Assembly (NCBI RefSeq): GCF_051014445.1
Contig: NC_135140.1
Location: 12,207,501-12,271,500 of the forward strand
Source: Colletes latitarsis
Taxonomy: Eukaryota > Arthropoda > Insecta > Hymenoptera > Colletidae
Reading direction: 5' to 3'
DNA length: 64,000 nucleotides
Each line of letters opens with the position of its first letter. Within the stretch, counting starts at the first letter, position 1. Positions 38,421 to 51,277 of this stretch are shown piece after piece. The translations under genes were made by a program, and so were the position numbers. Under the pieces are notes generated by a model. That model made no database searches. It saw only the letters and a program-made list of their open reading frames with translations, and had not been told where the DNA came from.

Positions 38421-38461
38421 CAATGCAAAATATAATCTGCAAACACATTTGGAATAATAAA

Positions 38462-39561
38462 TGTAGTAATAAACTGTTTTTCAGGTTTTTACATATTTTT
38501 TTATTTTTCATTAGTCGTATAGTTAGTTCATTCTCTTGCATAATAAAATCATTGAGAATATAATTTTTATTTTACGTGTGACTGCAAACGAAGTTTAAGG
38601 CATAATTTATATATCATAAATTGTTGTAAATATAGGTACATTCACGAATTGCAAATACGAATAAAAAAGTAGTAAGTTATTATATTAACAAGAATGCATA
38701 GAAAGTCCACAGATTTGTTAACATTTATGAAATAAGTATACATGTTCCTTGCTGTATTATATTGTACTAGATCAAAATTCAAAATTTTATACATTTCTAT
38801 TAATCATTACATTGTACAGAATTAATATGCGTAAATATACAATTTAAAATTATTGTTGAATAAAAGTTTGCACAGTTTTATTAAAATGAACGTAAAGACA
38901 AAAAAAAGTAAGTCCAGCTATTTCTATTACTGTATAAATACACGTGAACGGTAATATAGATAAGATGCAAAAAGGAATGCGAGTAACTATATCGTTTTAA
39001 CGCATATATATTTTATATGTATTTACTAAACTTGACGAATGTACTTGAAAATTTTGTTGCGAGAGAATTTATTATCCTGTTTTATAGTTTTGAAATATGA
39101 AATTTTATTTAACTGCAACTAGTCAATTTTAAGACTCTTGAATTGTAACTTTTTGATGACAATGTTTATTAAAAAAAAAGTTTACGATTATAAGGAAAGT
39201 CAATGTATTTAATTATATTATTCACATGATAGTAAAGATTGTATAAAATAACAAAATATAAACCACGTACTCGTACTAAACTAATTTATAAGTAATATTT
39301 CTTTGAAATATATGATTTTGTGCTAATTAATGTAATTAAATTTGTAATATGTCGATTATGTATGTACTTGTAAGATTATGTCTTTAAAATAATTATTATT
39401 TTATTGATTATTCTAATTGTATTTGTATAGTAAATCCTCGAAAGGGGTTATTGCAAAAATAGTATCGATATTAAACATTTTTATGAACTATTATATTAGA
39501 ACTATTCTTTTCTATATAGTTCCCTACAACAGACCCAACCCTGACCTTACATCCTTTTTTT
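38462..39561. other. Gene-free flank downstream of EI24
   Basis: AT-rich sequence with multiple AATAAA and ATTAAA hexamers, so longer EI24 3' UTR forms are possible. No gene is seen. Confidence 0.4.
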
Positions 39562-40067
39562 TTCATAAAATTTCTAAATATTCTTCACCAGAATACGCGA
39601 TCTTTGCATTTTGAAACATTAAAATCCTTCAATCCGTTCAGAAGTTATGTTTTAAAGATACGCAAGAAATTTCAAGCGAACATTTCTAGCCACGCAGTAT
39701 ATTTTCAATAAAGAATTTTTTTCTCGAAAGTGCGTAGGATTTATGTCTATTCACAAAAAATGATTGTAATTGACCCCCGCAACCGAAAATAATTTTTTTA
39801 GAACGATTGGAAATTTTTTAATTTTGTCGAATTTCACACTTTCTCGAATTTTTTTTCTCGAAAGTGGGTAGGAATTTGGGGGTATATATAATGACCAAAA
39901 ATGATTGTAATTGACCCCCACAAGCGGAAATAATTTTTCCAGTATGATATGAAATTTTTTAATTTAATTTTTTAATAACTTTTTAACGAACCCACAATTA
40001 AGGAATTGATATTCTTGATTTTCGTCTTATTTCGGCCTCTAGAATTTCCCATTAAAATTTTTCCCTG
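39562..40067 (-). mobile_element. Modular TIR element, copy G (truncated left, degraded right end)
   Basis: Begins inside the long-form domain (AATATTCTTCACCAGAATAC), continues with AATCCGTTCAGAAGTTATG and two minus-orientation modules (TTGACCCCCGCAACCG), and ends with TTTTTCCCTG. The GGCCGAACAC part of the terminus has been lost by a short deletion while the final CCCTG remains. Confidence 0.8.
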
Positions 40068-41700
40068 CATAATTATGGAAATACTTGGTAGTCTATTGTT
40101 ACAGTGTAATTTGTTAACAATTCTTTGCAATATAAACTGTTACGTACAATATCGCTTCATCGTGTTATTAAAGAACCTTTATGTAAATCCGTATCTTCAA
40201 AACCGATCAATAATGGATCGATAAAAGTCTTCATAATTGTTAATCTGACTAAAGATCGGGAGAATAATGAGCAGTTTTCCTTGGCAATGGCTTTTCTCGG
40301 ATCGACAATGAACAAAACAGCCTTGACATTAATATTCCAGATCCTTTAGCAGCATTAAACCATCAATGCAATATTGTTACCCTACCATAACACTAACGTA
40401 AGACACGTTACGGAACGAGGATTTGTAGATTTAGATAAACTTTTATTGATTTCCATATGGATTAACAAGGATTCTGTTTTCGCGTTACAGCACGTTCTCA
40501 TTCCTTCTATTTTTATTCTAATTACAATTATACCCTAGTACAATGATATGGAAAACTGTTTCTCCCAAAAACGCGTCTAAAATTTCTGAAATGCGTTGAA
40601 AACTTATTCAAACCTTTATTAGGTATTTTTGTTTATTTTTACGAATCGAAGTAAAGTAGCTTTGCACACATATGTTCCAATATTTTACTCGAAGAAAGAA
40701 TACGGACGAAGATAATAATCGTTCTTCGTAAAATTATATATTTTTTATAATTCATATGATAGTAATATGGAAAATAAATTTCTTTTAAAAGATGTATTGT
40801 TTCTCCGTAGTCGTTAATTTTTATAGTTGGCCGTGCGTTATGTGTCACGTGTCGAGCTGCTTATACAAATAGTCACAGGGAATTAAAATGTCAAGGGAAA
40901 CGGAATTATCATAAATACTAAACTTGTTAAATTGAATGAATAAATCGAGGCCGTTTTCATTTCGTACCAAAATTTCATTTTCACTAGGTTCACCTGCCGA
41001 TACATTTTACATTAAACTATTTTAAAGAAACTTTATTTGTTTACGTTTAGTAGAAGCTATATTATTTCAATAAAACTCTTAAATATCGCGACAAACACGA
41101 GACTGCAATTTATATTTGCATTCAAAGACCAAAGGCACTTTGATACTGCAAATTACGATGAAATTTGTTTTTACAAATTTCGATAGACAAACATAGCTAC
41201 TAAATCCCGGATTTCCGTTTTACACGATTTTAAAGTATTTGTTTTCATTTGAATCGTTTGTTTCGTGCGCAGCCAACTTGGCAAAATTCTCTGTTCTTAC
41301 GAACGAACTAACAGAGAACTTTTTCCCGCCTTTCGAGAAAAAATGTCAAAGACGATGCATGTCAAATAGGATAATCGTTAAATGACGATCGTTGACCTCG
41401 TGTCACTTGTTACTTCTCTATTTCTGAGAAACGTTGTATGCATACATATCTACATATACATATTATGCCATCCGGTTCTGAGCAATTCGATATTTTTAGA
41501 CAACCTAATACAATATTCCGCCTCTTAGACTCAAAACCGTTTCAGAACCCCAAATATAGGAGGTGAATGATAGAAGAACTTTAATTAAACCCAATATAGC
41601 CGGAAATTTCGATTTTTAAAATTTAAGATTCTTATTATTGATGCACAGTGACTGTCACTTAAAATCGTACAGATAGCGATTCAGTTTCAATAATTTGAGA
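40068..41700. other. Gene-free stretch
   Basis: AT-rich with no coding gene. At its right end, 41647-41673 is the inverted match to 12369-12393 described under the duplicated block. Confidence 0.4.
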
Positions 41701-41701
41701 T

Positions 41702-42025
41702 AAAAATAAGACGAAAATCAAGAATACCAATTTGTTAATGGAGGCTTCGTTAAAAAGTTATTAACGTTTAAAGTTCCGCCAGTGCTGAATTTTTTTCTCG
41801 AAAATGCACAGGATTTCGGGGGTATGTCTATTCACCGAAAATAATTGTAATTGACTCCCGCAACTGAAAATAATTTTTCCAAAACGATTTGAAATTTTTG
41901 AATTTAATTGTTAATAACTTCTTAACGAAGCCTCAGTCAAGAAATTGATATTCTTGATTTTCGTCTTATTTTGGCCTCTAGAATCTCCCATTGAAATTTT
42001 TCCCAGTGGTGGCCAAAAGACCCTG
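41702..42025 (-). mobile_element. Modular TIR element, copy H (short fragment)
   Basis: Starts within the left subterminal block (AATAAGACGAAAATCAAGAA), holds about one module, and ends with GTGGCCAAAAGACCCTG before TA. Its left terminus is absent and is replaced by sequence related to the 12.4-kb locus in inverted orientation. It directly abuts the second copy of the 124-bp duplicated block. Confidence 0.8.
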
Positions 42026-42030
42026 TATAC

Positions 42031-42153
42031 GTTTAAAACTGAAATCGATTTGATAAAATGCATATACTTTGTCGAGCAGCAGTATTAATCAACAACATCA
42101 AACGAAATTATTACGAGGAACCCTCGAGAGCGCGGCGCACGTGACTCGTTTTT
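42031..42153 (+). repeat. 124-bp block duplicated at 12401-12524 (copy 2)
   Basis: Matches 12401-12524 from GTTTAAAACTGAAATCGATT through CTCGAGAGCGCGGCGCACGT to GACTCGTTTTT with few differences. It begins five bases after the end of element copy H. Confidence 0.7.
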
Positions 42154-42433
42154 CACTGTAAATATTTATTAATAGATCTTCGTAACAGTATCGATCAGAA
42201 TTTTTCTATAACGATTCGAAACAATTGTCTTTCGAAAATCTTTCGAGCTCTTCGACATCCGCGAAACGGGGGAAAGCAGAACCGACGGATCGAGATCGAT
42301 TTGTCCCAACGTTATAGATCAGCGGACGCGTCATCGGTATCGACCCCGCCACTGCATCTATTGATATTTCATTTCTCTTTGTTTGCAGTCGGTGCGCGAA
42401 AAATAGGGCAAAAGTTGAACGCGATTATCGTCC

Positions 42434-42568
42434 ATGAGTTCTCTCTATATCAGGGCAGAAAACGCTTTCACAGGCAAGGACGGCAAAGACAATTACGAGA
42501 ACCGCATCTGCATGGACCCGTTGGTCGCTGATGATGGTCTTTCCGAAGAAACGCAAATCAACCCGTGA
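42434..42568 (+). CDS. Candidate 44-aa small protein or terminal exon, unrecognised
   Basis: A short ORF with strikingly coding-like, GC-balanced codons, starting MSSLYIRAENAFTGKDGKDN and ending ADDGLSEETQINP. A good acceptor-like sequence (CTTTGTTTGCAG, 42378-42389) lies 44 nt before the ATG, as if a 5' UTR intron ends there; a second possible acceptor (GCTTTCACAG) occurs within the ORF. It could be a microprotein gene, the last exon of a gene whose other exons I could not find, or a gene fragment. The hydrophilic, acidic C-terminal part is unlike random AT-rich sequence. No function is proposed. Confidence 0.35.
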   Translation: MSSLYIRAENAFTGKDGKDNYENRICMDPLVADDGLSEETQINP

Positions 42569-42864
42569 TCCATCAGAACTATAAATAGTAAACGAACCCA
42601 TATTGTCTGCTCGATAAACGAAATGTGAAACACTCCATCGTCGACCGGCGTCCGTTACCTTCCTTTTTCACGATTTTATAGTTCGAGCCTCTAATGGCGC
42701 AATTATTCGTCGAAGAAAGTCAGACCTTTATTTGCAAAGGACTTCGAAGAAGAACACGATACCGAATCAGACGCAATTTTGTATTCGACTGTTTTATAGA
42801 CTAGAAATTCGATATTTATTCGTCTTCTGGATAAGACGATTTTAACGATCATCTAGAGATTATA

Positions 42865-43625
42865 CGGGGTGTTCAGCTTGGAAAAATTATTTTTAGTTGC
42901 AGAGGTCAATTGCAAGCATTTTTGGTCAACAGACATACCCCCGAAATCCTACCCAGTTTCGAGAAAAAAATTCCTTACCGAAAATATAATTTCTGGCCAG
43001 AAATGTCTGCCCGAATTTTCATGCGAATCTTTAAAACACCATAACTCCTGAACGGATTGGACGATTTTAATGTTTAAAAAAGCAAACAACGCGTATTTTG
43101 GTGTATAATATGTAGAAATTCTAATAATAATGAAAAAGTTGTTCCTTGAACCCGTAAAGTGAGAAAAACCCCATAAAACTGGTCCAATTTTCAAACTGCC
43201 ATAACTCCTACAATAGTAAACGCATCTCATTGAAATTTAGCATGGAAGTAGAGTTCATGGATACCTATAAAAAAGTATTAGACAACTTTTCCGTACAGCG
43301 TCAACCAAATTAGTTACACATGAAAAACGAATTTTTAAGAAAAATCGACGGGGGGTAGCTAAAATCGACGAAAAAAAAATTTTTCAAATTGTTCTAAAAA
43401 AATTATTTCCAATTGCGGGGGTCAATTACAATAATTTTTGGTGAATAGACCTACCCCCGAAATCCTACCCACTTTCTAGAAAAAAATTCAGTACGGGCAG
43501 AACTTTAAACGTTAATAACTTTTTAACGAAACCTCCATCAACAAATTGGTATTCTTGATTTTCGTTTTATTTTGGCCTCTAGAATCCCTCATTGAAATTT
43601 TTCCCAGGGGTGGCCGAACACCCTG
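42865..43625 (+). mobile_element. Modular TIR element, copy I (left end deleted internally)
   Basis: The left terminus CGGGGTGTTCAGC after TA is joined straight to an internal module (TTGGAAAAATTATTTTTAG), skipping the subterminal block. The long-form central domain follows, then the right block and GTGGCCGAACACCCTG before TATA. The join shows an internal deletion of the left subterminal region. Confidence 0.88.
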
Positions 43626-46600
43626 TATATTTTAACATAATTACATTGGTCAATAGTAAATATGCACTCTTCGTTCAAGCAGTAAATTCTAGTTTATTAT
43701 TACTCTAAATACGAAAATTAACATTAAAATATTGGCTCTGGTTCTTCTAAAACACGGTGGCAGACTAACTATTTTTCATCTGCCATCGTCCACGTTGAAG
43801 AAGGAGTGAAATCTGCCCTTAGGGTGAAAGGGTGAGGGGAACAATGAATTGTGTTTGATCCAAAATCTCACAAACTATTAGAAATACAAAAAAGTTGTAA
43901 GATTTGATTGTACAAACGGATTGACAAAGAATGCACTTGTTTAAATGATATATCGAAAAATAGAATTCTTTTACCAATCCCTCTGTACAGTAAAGTTCTA
44001 ACGCTGTTGTGACACACATATTTTATGCAAAATAGTATTTTTATCTGAAACGTTCATGTTTCCAAAATCGAACCTCGAAGATTCATGGCGACGAACGAGA
44101 CCTTCGATAACATAAAGCTCATTAACATTTTCATAGACGAACCACGTGTTATTCGAGAAATTACATCATTCCAGCGAGTTCAGTAAACTCTTTCTTAGCC
44201 CTAAACTCCGTCATGCCTCGTTGTGTCTTTGAATCGTGCCACTATCGAAACGATCGACCAACTATTCCGTTCACCTATTTCCATTTTCCCAAATTAACGA
44301 TACTTGTAATTAAAAAAAGCATCGACATCTTCTTTGATAGTCCTTTCTAAATTTGAATGGGACATTGAAATAAAAATTGCGTCCTTGTTCCACTATTCAT
44401 CGGCCGATACTCCGATCGAATAACATTTTAAACGACCTAATTAAGCAATAAGCAGGCAAAAGTCAAATACTTCTTATTTCCAAGAATATTCGGGACGTTA
44501 ATTATTAAGAAACACGCCTTTAATGAAACGTTTAGGATATTGTAACGACAACGAGTGGAATCTTCTTTGAATTAAACGATCTTTCTTCTATCGAGATATT
44601 GACAGAAATATAGCATAGCAAAGAACTACAACTGGTATTTTTCGAAAGTAATTAATAATAATAATACTTGGTCACTTTGTACATATTTACAAAAATTAAA
44701 AAACTATCTATCGATTAATTTTACTGTTTAATATTTCCTTTCCTACATCTACACATGTAGATTGGAAGGTAAAATATAAAACTTAATATTTCTATTTCTA
44801 TCTGCGAGTTTTAGGGAGTTCTTATAAGCCCTCCCTGTTCGAGCTCTTCTGGACTCACCCACTGTAAGACGTATTTAATTATTTTGTGGGAAACTGTAGA
44901 TTGTATTTTTTAAACAACATCCGTAAGGATTTTGCGCAACGGCAACCAGGACAATGCAAACTAGTTGCTTACAAAATACTATGAGACTGGTGAATCCGGT
45001 TTCATTAACGAAAGATCGTGACTAACGAGTGGATCGGATAAGTTCTGGTTTTATTTAGAGTCACGCCAGCGATATCGTTCCCTCTAATAAATAACAGAGT
45101 GATCGAACAACAGGGAAACAAGGTATCACAGCAAAAGTAACGACACGCTATTATTATTTATGGTCGAGAAAGTTCAATTGGCATTCGAAGCATTTAATGT
45201 CGCTGGAATAATTCAAGTTCCAACCATTTTCACTTTCCCGACTATAAAGAAGCAAAGTGTAATCGAGTACAATTTATGGAATTGACGAAACTTTACGCTT
45301 AAGTTCTATGTTTACATTTTCATTGATAATAACGTTAATCGATTCTTCCATAAATTAACATTTTATCTACCTTGAATAAAGATATTATAAAATGTACGTT
45401 TTTATAGAATTTTCCAATGTTCCAGGATCTTGCAATAAATGCAATTAGAAATCTCTGTCCGCCATTGAAATGATGAAATGATAGCGATTCAAGGAAAAAT
45501 ATAAATTAGCGTTACAAATATACTTCATTGAGATTCTGCATATCCATCGTCTATCATGCGTGTTTACAGCTTCAAATACACGATGTGGTAATGATTTATA
45601 CAAATCACAAATGTACAGGATGTCCAATAAGTTTTCATACTTTGCAAATACATTCTGTTGCAAAAATTAGACGAAGACGATGGTTCCTTCGTTAGAAAAT
45701 TATTACCAAGCAGCTTCGTTGTTTTAAACGTCTATCATTTCAAGCAAATCGACATTTAAGTTAGTTACAAATAATGCAAGAGTAGTACTGTGTCCGGAAC
45801 GTCGAATAGTTTTTTTTATTTTCATTTCAAATAAAATTCCCCCGAGCCTATTACGGATTAACAATGAAGATTTCATTTTTCTCCGATCTTTTAGGTAAAA
45901 TATGTAATAGAATTGCGCGCGTAAAACAATAAACATTGTCTTTCGAAACAATGATGTGAATTATTATGCATCTCGATAGCACGATTCCGCCTCAGTACGC
46001 TAATTACGGAAGTCGTCGCTCGAATTGTACGTTTCCTCTGCACGGAGATCCCTAAAACGCCTTCTTTAAATGTTGTGGTTGCAAGATGTTGTTTCCATCT
46101 TGTCGTAAGAAAAATATACTCCTTTGGTTATTAAGCTTCGATGATCAATGTATTAATAGAAAGAGACGTTTAAATTATCCACATTCGTCTACGTTATAGT
46201 TTTCCTTTTGGGACCAGAAGAAGCTAAATCATTAAAGAGGGCTACAAGGCTTTTGGCAACAAAAAATTATCTGAATTTTAATCACTTCAAGGAATCCTTT
46301 CGTTCGCCGACGAATGTAGAAAACTTTTTCGACAATTTCTTAGAGCAATCATGGTAACTATGTAGGGGTAAGCGTGGGTCAGAGATGACCCGGTACCACC
46401 GTCTAAACTGTTGATCGTTTCGAGGGAATCGCGACCCACGATAAGATACAATAAATAATTAATTACCGGTGCTATCGTTGAATATTCGTCGAATTAAAGA
46501 GCTGTTCGTCATTGGGAATGATAAACGAGCGAATCGATGTAACAAGTTGGCAAATACCTTTACTGGTTCGTCTCAATCGGCGCTAGCGAAAGGCTTAAGG

Positions 46601-48570
46601 TCACGTAGTTACGAAATACAAGAAAGCATTTGTTTTCGCCCCTCGTACCGTTAAATGTCGCGGTACTTCATTCAGATTAAGTACGTCCAGCCAACAAGAA
46701 ATTTTTGCGTAGGCACACGACGACCCTGCAGTATATGCCTTTTAATGGACATCCAGGACAACGCCGGATTATTGGATAAATAAATTTTCCACTCCACTTA
46801 CCATTAAATTACTGTCCTTCGTCGCGACTCTTCGCTTTTCTTTACACAGGCGATCTTTATTTTCTCGCTTTCCTTCTTTCTGTCGCGTCCTTATCGTACA
46901 ACCTGCGGCAAAAAATTTTCTATTAAAACCACGTACGTGCTTCTTTGTAAAAATAACGATTGCTTTTATCCAGGACTCGCGTCGAACAAATAAAACGAGT
47001 CGAGCCGAGTGAGAAATTTATTGACCCTGAATTAGATTAATTAGAAAATTCTTCTTTCGATGCACGCGCGTCTACGGGAAAGTGTAATTGCAGAAATTGA
47101 AGAGCGTCGTAATGGAGCCGGCGACATAATGATTTGGGGCCCCGAGTAGTCACGATCATAGTACTTTCAGCAAGGACAAACACGAGCGCGATATAATTAA
47201 AGATTGAAGTATTCTACAAGAAATTTCTTCCTGGAAGACTAATAATTTTGTGCTTATTAGAAGGTGAATTCTGCAACAAGGATGCGATCAAGAAAAACGT
47301 TTGCTTGCTAGGGATACCTTGACGCTTTTCAAGTTTCTTTTTTAAGTAGAATAACTTCCTAGTTTGCTCGTCGGAGCGCGTTGAAATTAATTTTTAAAGG
47401 AATAAAGCTAACTGAACGACAGGTACGCATAAATATTAATATGAGCGTGTAATTCTTCGCGTGCCCATAGCCATTATGCAACGCCCTATCGAATTATATT
47501 TCCATTTTAATTCACCAGGAGATATATTCAATGTAAATCTGCAAATTTTACGCTTGTATTATTAACGGTTTCGATTCCTTCGAATGTTGACTTTACACTT
47601 TTAACAGAATTTACATTGATACCTTTTTTTCCCCCCGAAGCACCAACATCGAGGCTTCTCTCAGTTTTAAAATCTCACCAGGATGATTGCGCGAGTAATT
47701 TCGCTATGAAAATCAAATTTTTTACAAACTTGGCTACGATAATTCCCTTCGATTGTCTTTGATTAGCGTATCGGTACGAACGTTGGATGTTTGAAATGCT
47801 TTTTGTTACGTAACGAACGAAATACTTCGGATTTGAAATTTCACGAACGAATAGCGAGCGTTACCTGACGTAATGAACCAAATATTCTTAACACGGTGAG
47901 TGTCTCTGGAGGAAAATAAAACGAGAAGAATCGGTATCTCCGACTCCGAGCAACAACGTTCGAATTTCAGAAGGGAACGTCTGTTTTGCGGCTCATTGCT
48001 TCTTCATGACCTTGAAGATGCACCTCGTTGTTAACTTTCACCGTGGTAATCGAAGATACCGAGGCAAACAAGATGGCAGTCAATGTCAGCTGCAGCTCCT
48101 AGTTCGGTCCAGCTATGTTTCCTATCTGTAATAGAGAATATAAACAATGTACATGTGAAAGATAAACAAAGAACATTTATTTCGCACAGCGTATACAAAA
48201 TAAAATATTATTTACAAAACAAACAAACGAGATTATCCTTTTAGATTACCTTATTGAAAAATTCTGTACTTATTAGCGGACAGTGTAAATGCAAGATAAA
48301 AATAAACTATATGCTCTTGCCCTGTTTTCATTACTGGGGATGAGAGACAGTCCGCGAAAGACGTACTCGTCACACGTAATGCGTTAAATTGATCGTTGTA
48401 ATATTCTTTTTGATGGACGAATCAACTTCAATTGAAATTTCATGTATAGACCTTGGTCAGAATTTGTACTTCGTCGAGCCTTCGAAGAAAGCCAAATTCG
48501 TTTCAAACTTTTCGAAAACAGAGAATAATCGGTTATAAAAGAAATAGAAATATAAAATAAAATAAAATAA
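43626..48570. other. Gene-free stretch of about 5 kb
   Basis: No gene is supported. At 45613-45720 TACAGGATGTCCAATAAG opens a segment that looks like a third type of transposon terminus, single-ended. The 46380-48100 part is somewhat less AT-rich, but its ORFs (up to 61 codons) are not protein-like. Confidence 0.4.
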
Positions 48571-49259
48571 AATTATATTATATTACACATCATAGATGCA
48601 CAAATTAAATTGTAAATGCAATAAATTAATTTTTTCACAAACTTCGTTTCCACTTTATTTAATTTTTCTCCTGATCCTTCCTTTCCACGTAACTTTTTGT
48701 TTAAAATTAACCAGCGACAATCAATAATCGAACGCGATATAAAAAAAAACAATCGGTAAATATATTCTGTAACCAGTCTCGATCTTTACGAATAGAAATT
48801 ATAATCACTCACATTGAACAAAATTATATTATACTGCACATCACAGATGCACAAATTAAATTGCAAACGCAATAAATTCATTTTTTCACAATCTTCGTTT
48901 CTACTTTATTTAATTTTCCTCCTCATTCTTCCTTTTCCAAAAAAACAATCGGTAAATATATTTTATAACCAGTCTCGATCTTTACGAATGGGAATTATAA
49001 TCGCCTACATTGAACAAAATTATATTATACTGGACATCACAGATGCACAAATTAAGTTGCAAACGCAATAAATTCATTTGTTCACAATCTTCGTTTCTAC
49101 TATATTTAATTTTTCTCCTGATCCTTCCTTTCCAAGTAACTTTTTGTTTAAAATTGACCAGCGACAATCAATAATCGAACGCGATACCAAAAAAAAACAA
49201 TCGGTAAATATATTCTGTAACCAGTCTCGATCTTTACGATTGGAAATTATAATCGCCCA
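48571..49259 (+). repeat. Three-unit tandem repeat, middle unit with a 55-bp deletion
   Basis: Units start at 48571, 48822 and 49018 with AATTATATTA, giving lengths of about 251, 196 and 242 bp. The shared text runs through GATGCACAAATTAA, CTTCGTTTC, CAATCGGTAAATATATT and CCAGTCTCGATCTTTACGA. The middle unit lacks the segment from CGTAACTTTTTG to GCGATA present in units 1 and 3, which accounts for the 55-bp difference. Confidence 0.88.
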
Positions 49260-49346
49260 ATTATTAGACTAATTATGAGTAAGGTCACGCTGAAGAAGAG
49301 TCTCGGATGGGTCCTTGTAACTCAGAGTGGAACGAGCCTACCACCT

Positions 49347-49362
49347 GGGGGGGGGGGGGGGG
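49347..49362 (+). repeat. G16 homopolymer
   Basis: An uninterrupted run of sixteen G after CCACCT, in otherwise AT-rich DNA. It may be length-polymorphic or mis-sized in assembly. Confidence 0.9.
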
Positions 49363-51277
49363 CTATTTCTATATAATCGACGGCGAAGGTGCCCGTCTCT
49401 TCATATTCTATCAGTGACCACGTTTCTTCTTTAACCGTCCAACTCGTAACTTATTAAGGAAAAAGAAAAAATAAAAAAAAAAGAAATACAAGTGAGACAA
49501 GGTGAGTGCTGGAAAAATAAAAAGGGAACGTGACGCGCCGCTTCCAAAACGTTTCGATTTCGAAAATCTTGACACACGATCGGAATTGTCGACTGTCGCG
49601 TGCTCTCTAAACGAACCGTAGAGAGAGTGATTCTCGATGTGTAAATTTCTCGACGAGCGTAACCGGTTGTAAGTGATTTTCGCTTCTGCGTGACCGATCG
49701 TCGAGTTTAATAATAAAAGGTCGCGCACCTTACGATCGTTTCGTTAGAGAAATACTGTTCTGGACACAACCGGTCCCGGTTTTGGGAACTTTGCGACTTT
49801 TTCCTACGATGCTCACGCGAAACTCGATACGACCGTCGTTTTAACTTCTCGAATCGCTTCTCGTGTCGAGAAATCGTAACGTGGGAAAGCGGGAGAAACG
49901 CTGACAAAATTAAGAAACAAAATAATCGTAAAAGTAGTCGATGAATGCACGATTTGCAAGATTTTGGTACTTGTTCTGTTTAAAGAAAGAAAAAATAAAA
50001 TAAGTAAATTTCTTATTGACTGTCGCGTCATTAAACCGTCTATACAAAGTGATTAACTCCACTTTTGGAGCTTTTACAAATTTCAGTGTCGAGTGACAAA
50101 AAGAATACTTTACTTCTCCTTTCGTGGAGTTAATTGATTTGGCAAATGAACTCGTATGGGTGGCAAGATTTTTCATTGATAAATCAAAAATATTCTAAGT
50201 CTGTGATGGTGAAAAAAATCCGAGTAGGAATCGCAAAAATAAGTACTATAATAAATTTTAAATTTCACATGAAATGACATGAAATCAAATTGAATGGGTA
50301 CTGCGGTACTGCTTATTTTTAAATTAAAAAATGTTTGATTCTATTCCGATACTTTAACACCGTTAACTTCTTCACCGGACGTTAAAATCGATAAAAGATG
50401 ATCGATCACTTCCTTTCGTTTCTTATAACATGTTTCTTAGCTCGCTAAATACTGTGGCCTAAAACTACTTTAAATAATATTATACAGAATAAAACTTTGA
50501 CAGAAACTTGTAAAAAAAATATACATTTTAAAATCGTAAATTTCGTGATGCTCAAAAGAAAGTAAAAATTGTACTTTCCCTGAGTTCTATGCGTAACAAC
50601 TAATTTAGTTTTGATTTTTTTTTATGTAACAAAGATTTGTTCGCACGCTGTTTCGTTTAGATCGAAAGAGTTGCATCGATCTACATGAGACATTAGGTTC
50701 GTTAGCATGCCCATAGAAAAATGATGTCCCGTTATGTAATTACACTGCAATGTAAAACTTCTCTTGTATCCATAAAAAGTGCATACCACGAAACTTCGTT
50801 ATGAATCGACACTCCCTAAAGAGAAACTCTTGTTGACTTAAGGCAACTAAATGTATATTCAGAGTCACGACTGTATCTTCGCGAAAGTCCCGCTTTTCAA
50901 AGAGCAGTGTACAAACAATTCTACCTATCCGCAATATTTTACAATGAAAATTAACTTTCCCGGTGTTGGGATGCATCTTAAACACCGATAGAATGATTAA
51001 ATTACGTTAGTAAAACTATTTTGTTGACTTTTTGAACAACCTCAGGTCCAAGTGATACAGTAACGTAGTATACAAATTATATTCGAAATTTGAAACAGGA
51101 AAATCGAATAAATGGAAACTCGTATATTTTGTAAAATGAAAATAATTAGTGGAAGGTGTTTTACGAACAAAGTATTTTAATTTCGACGGATAAAATGAGA
51201 TTTATGTAACGAAGAATTAAATAGAAATTGCAGGATTTAGATTTTTCTAAAAAGAGAAAAAAAAATTGATATTTCAG
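49363..51277. other. Upstream region of the C-type lectin gene
   Basis: Mixed composition; about 49500-49900 is CpG-richer and may contain the promoter or a non-coding first exon of the lectin gene. The ORFs (up to 105 codons) do not resemble proteins. Confidence 0.3.

Noticed and set aside
45613..45720. TACAGGATGTCCAATAAG as an end of the main TIR family.
   Set aside because: The sequence after the first bases differs completely from the family's subterminal block; at most another element type.
48571..49259. Regular repeats considered as a CRISPR array.
   Set aside because: Units are 200-250 bp, contiguous without unique spacers, in a eukaryotic genome.
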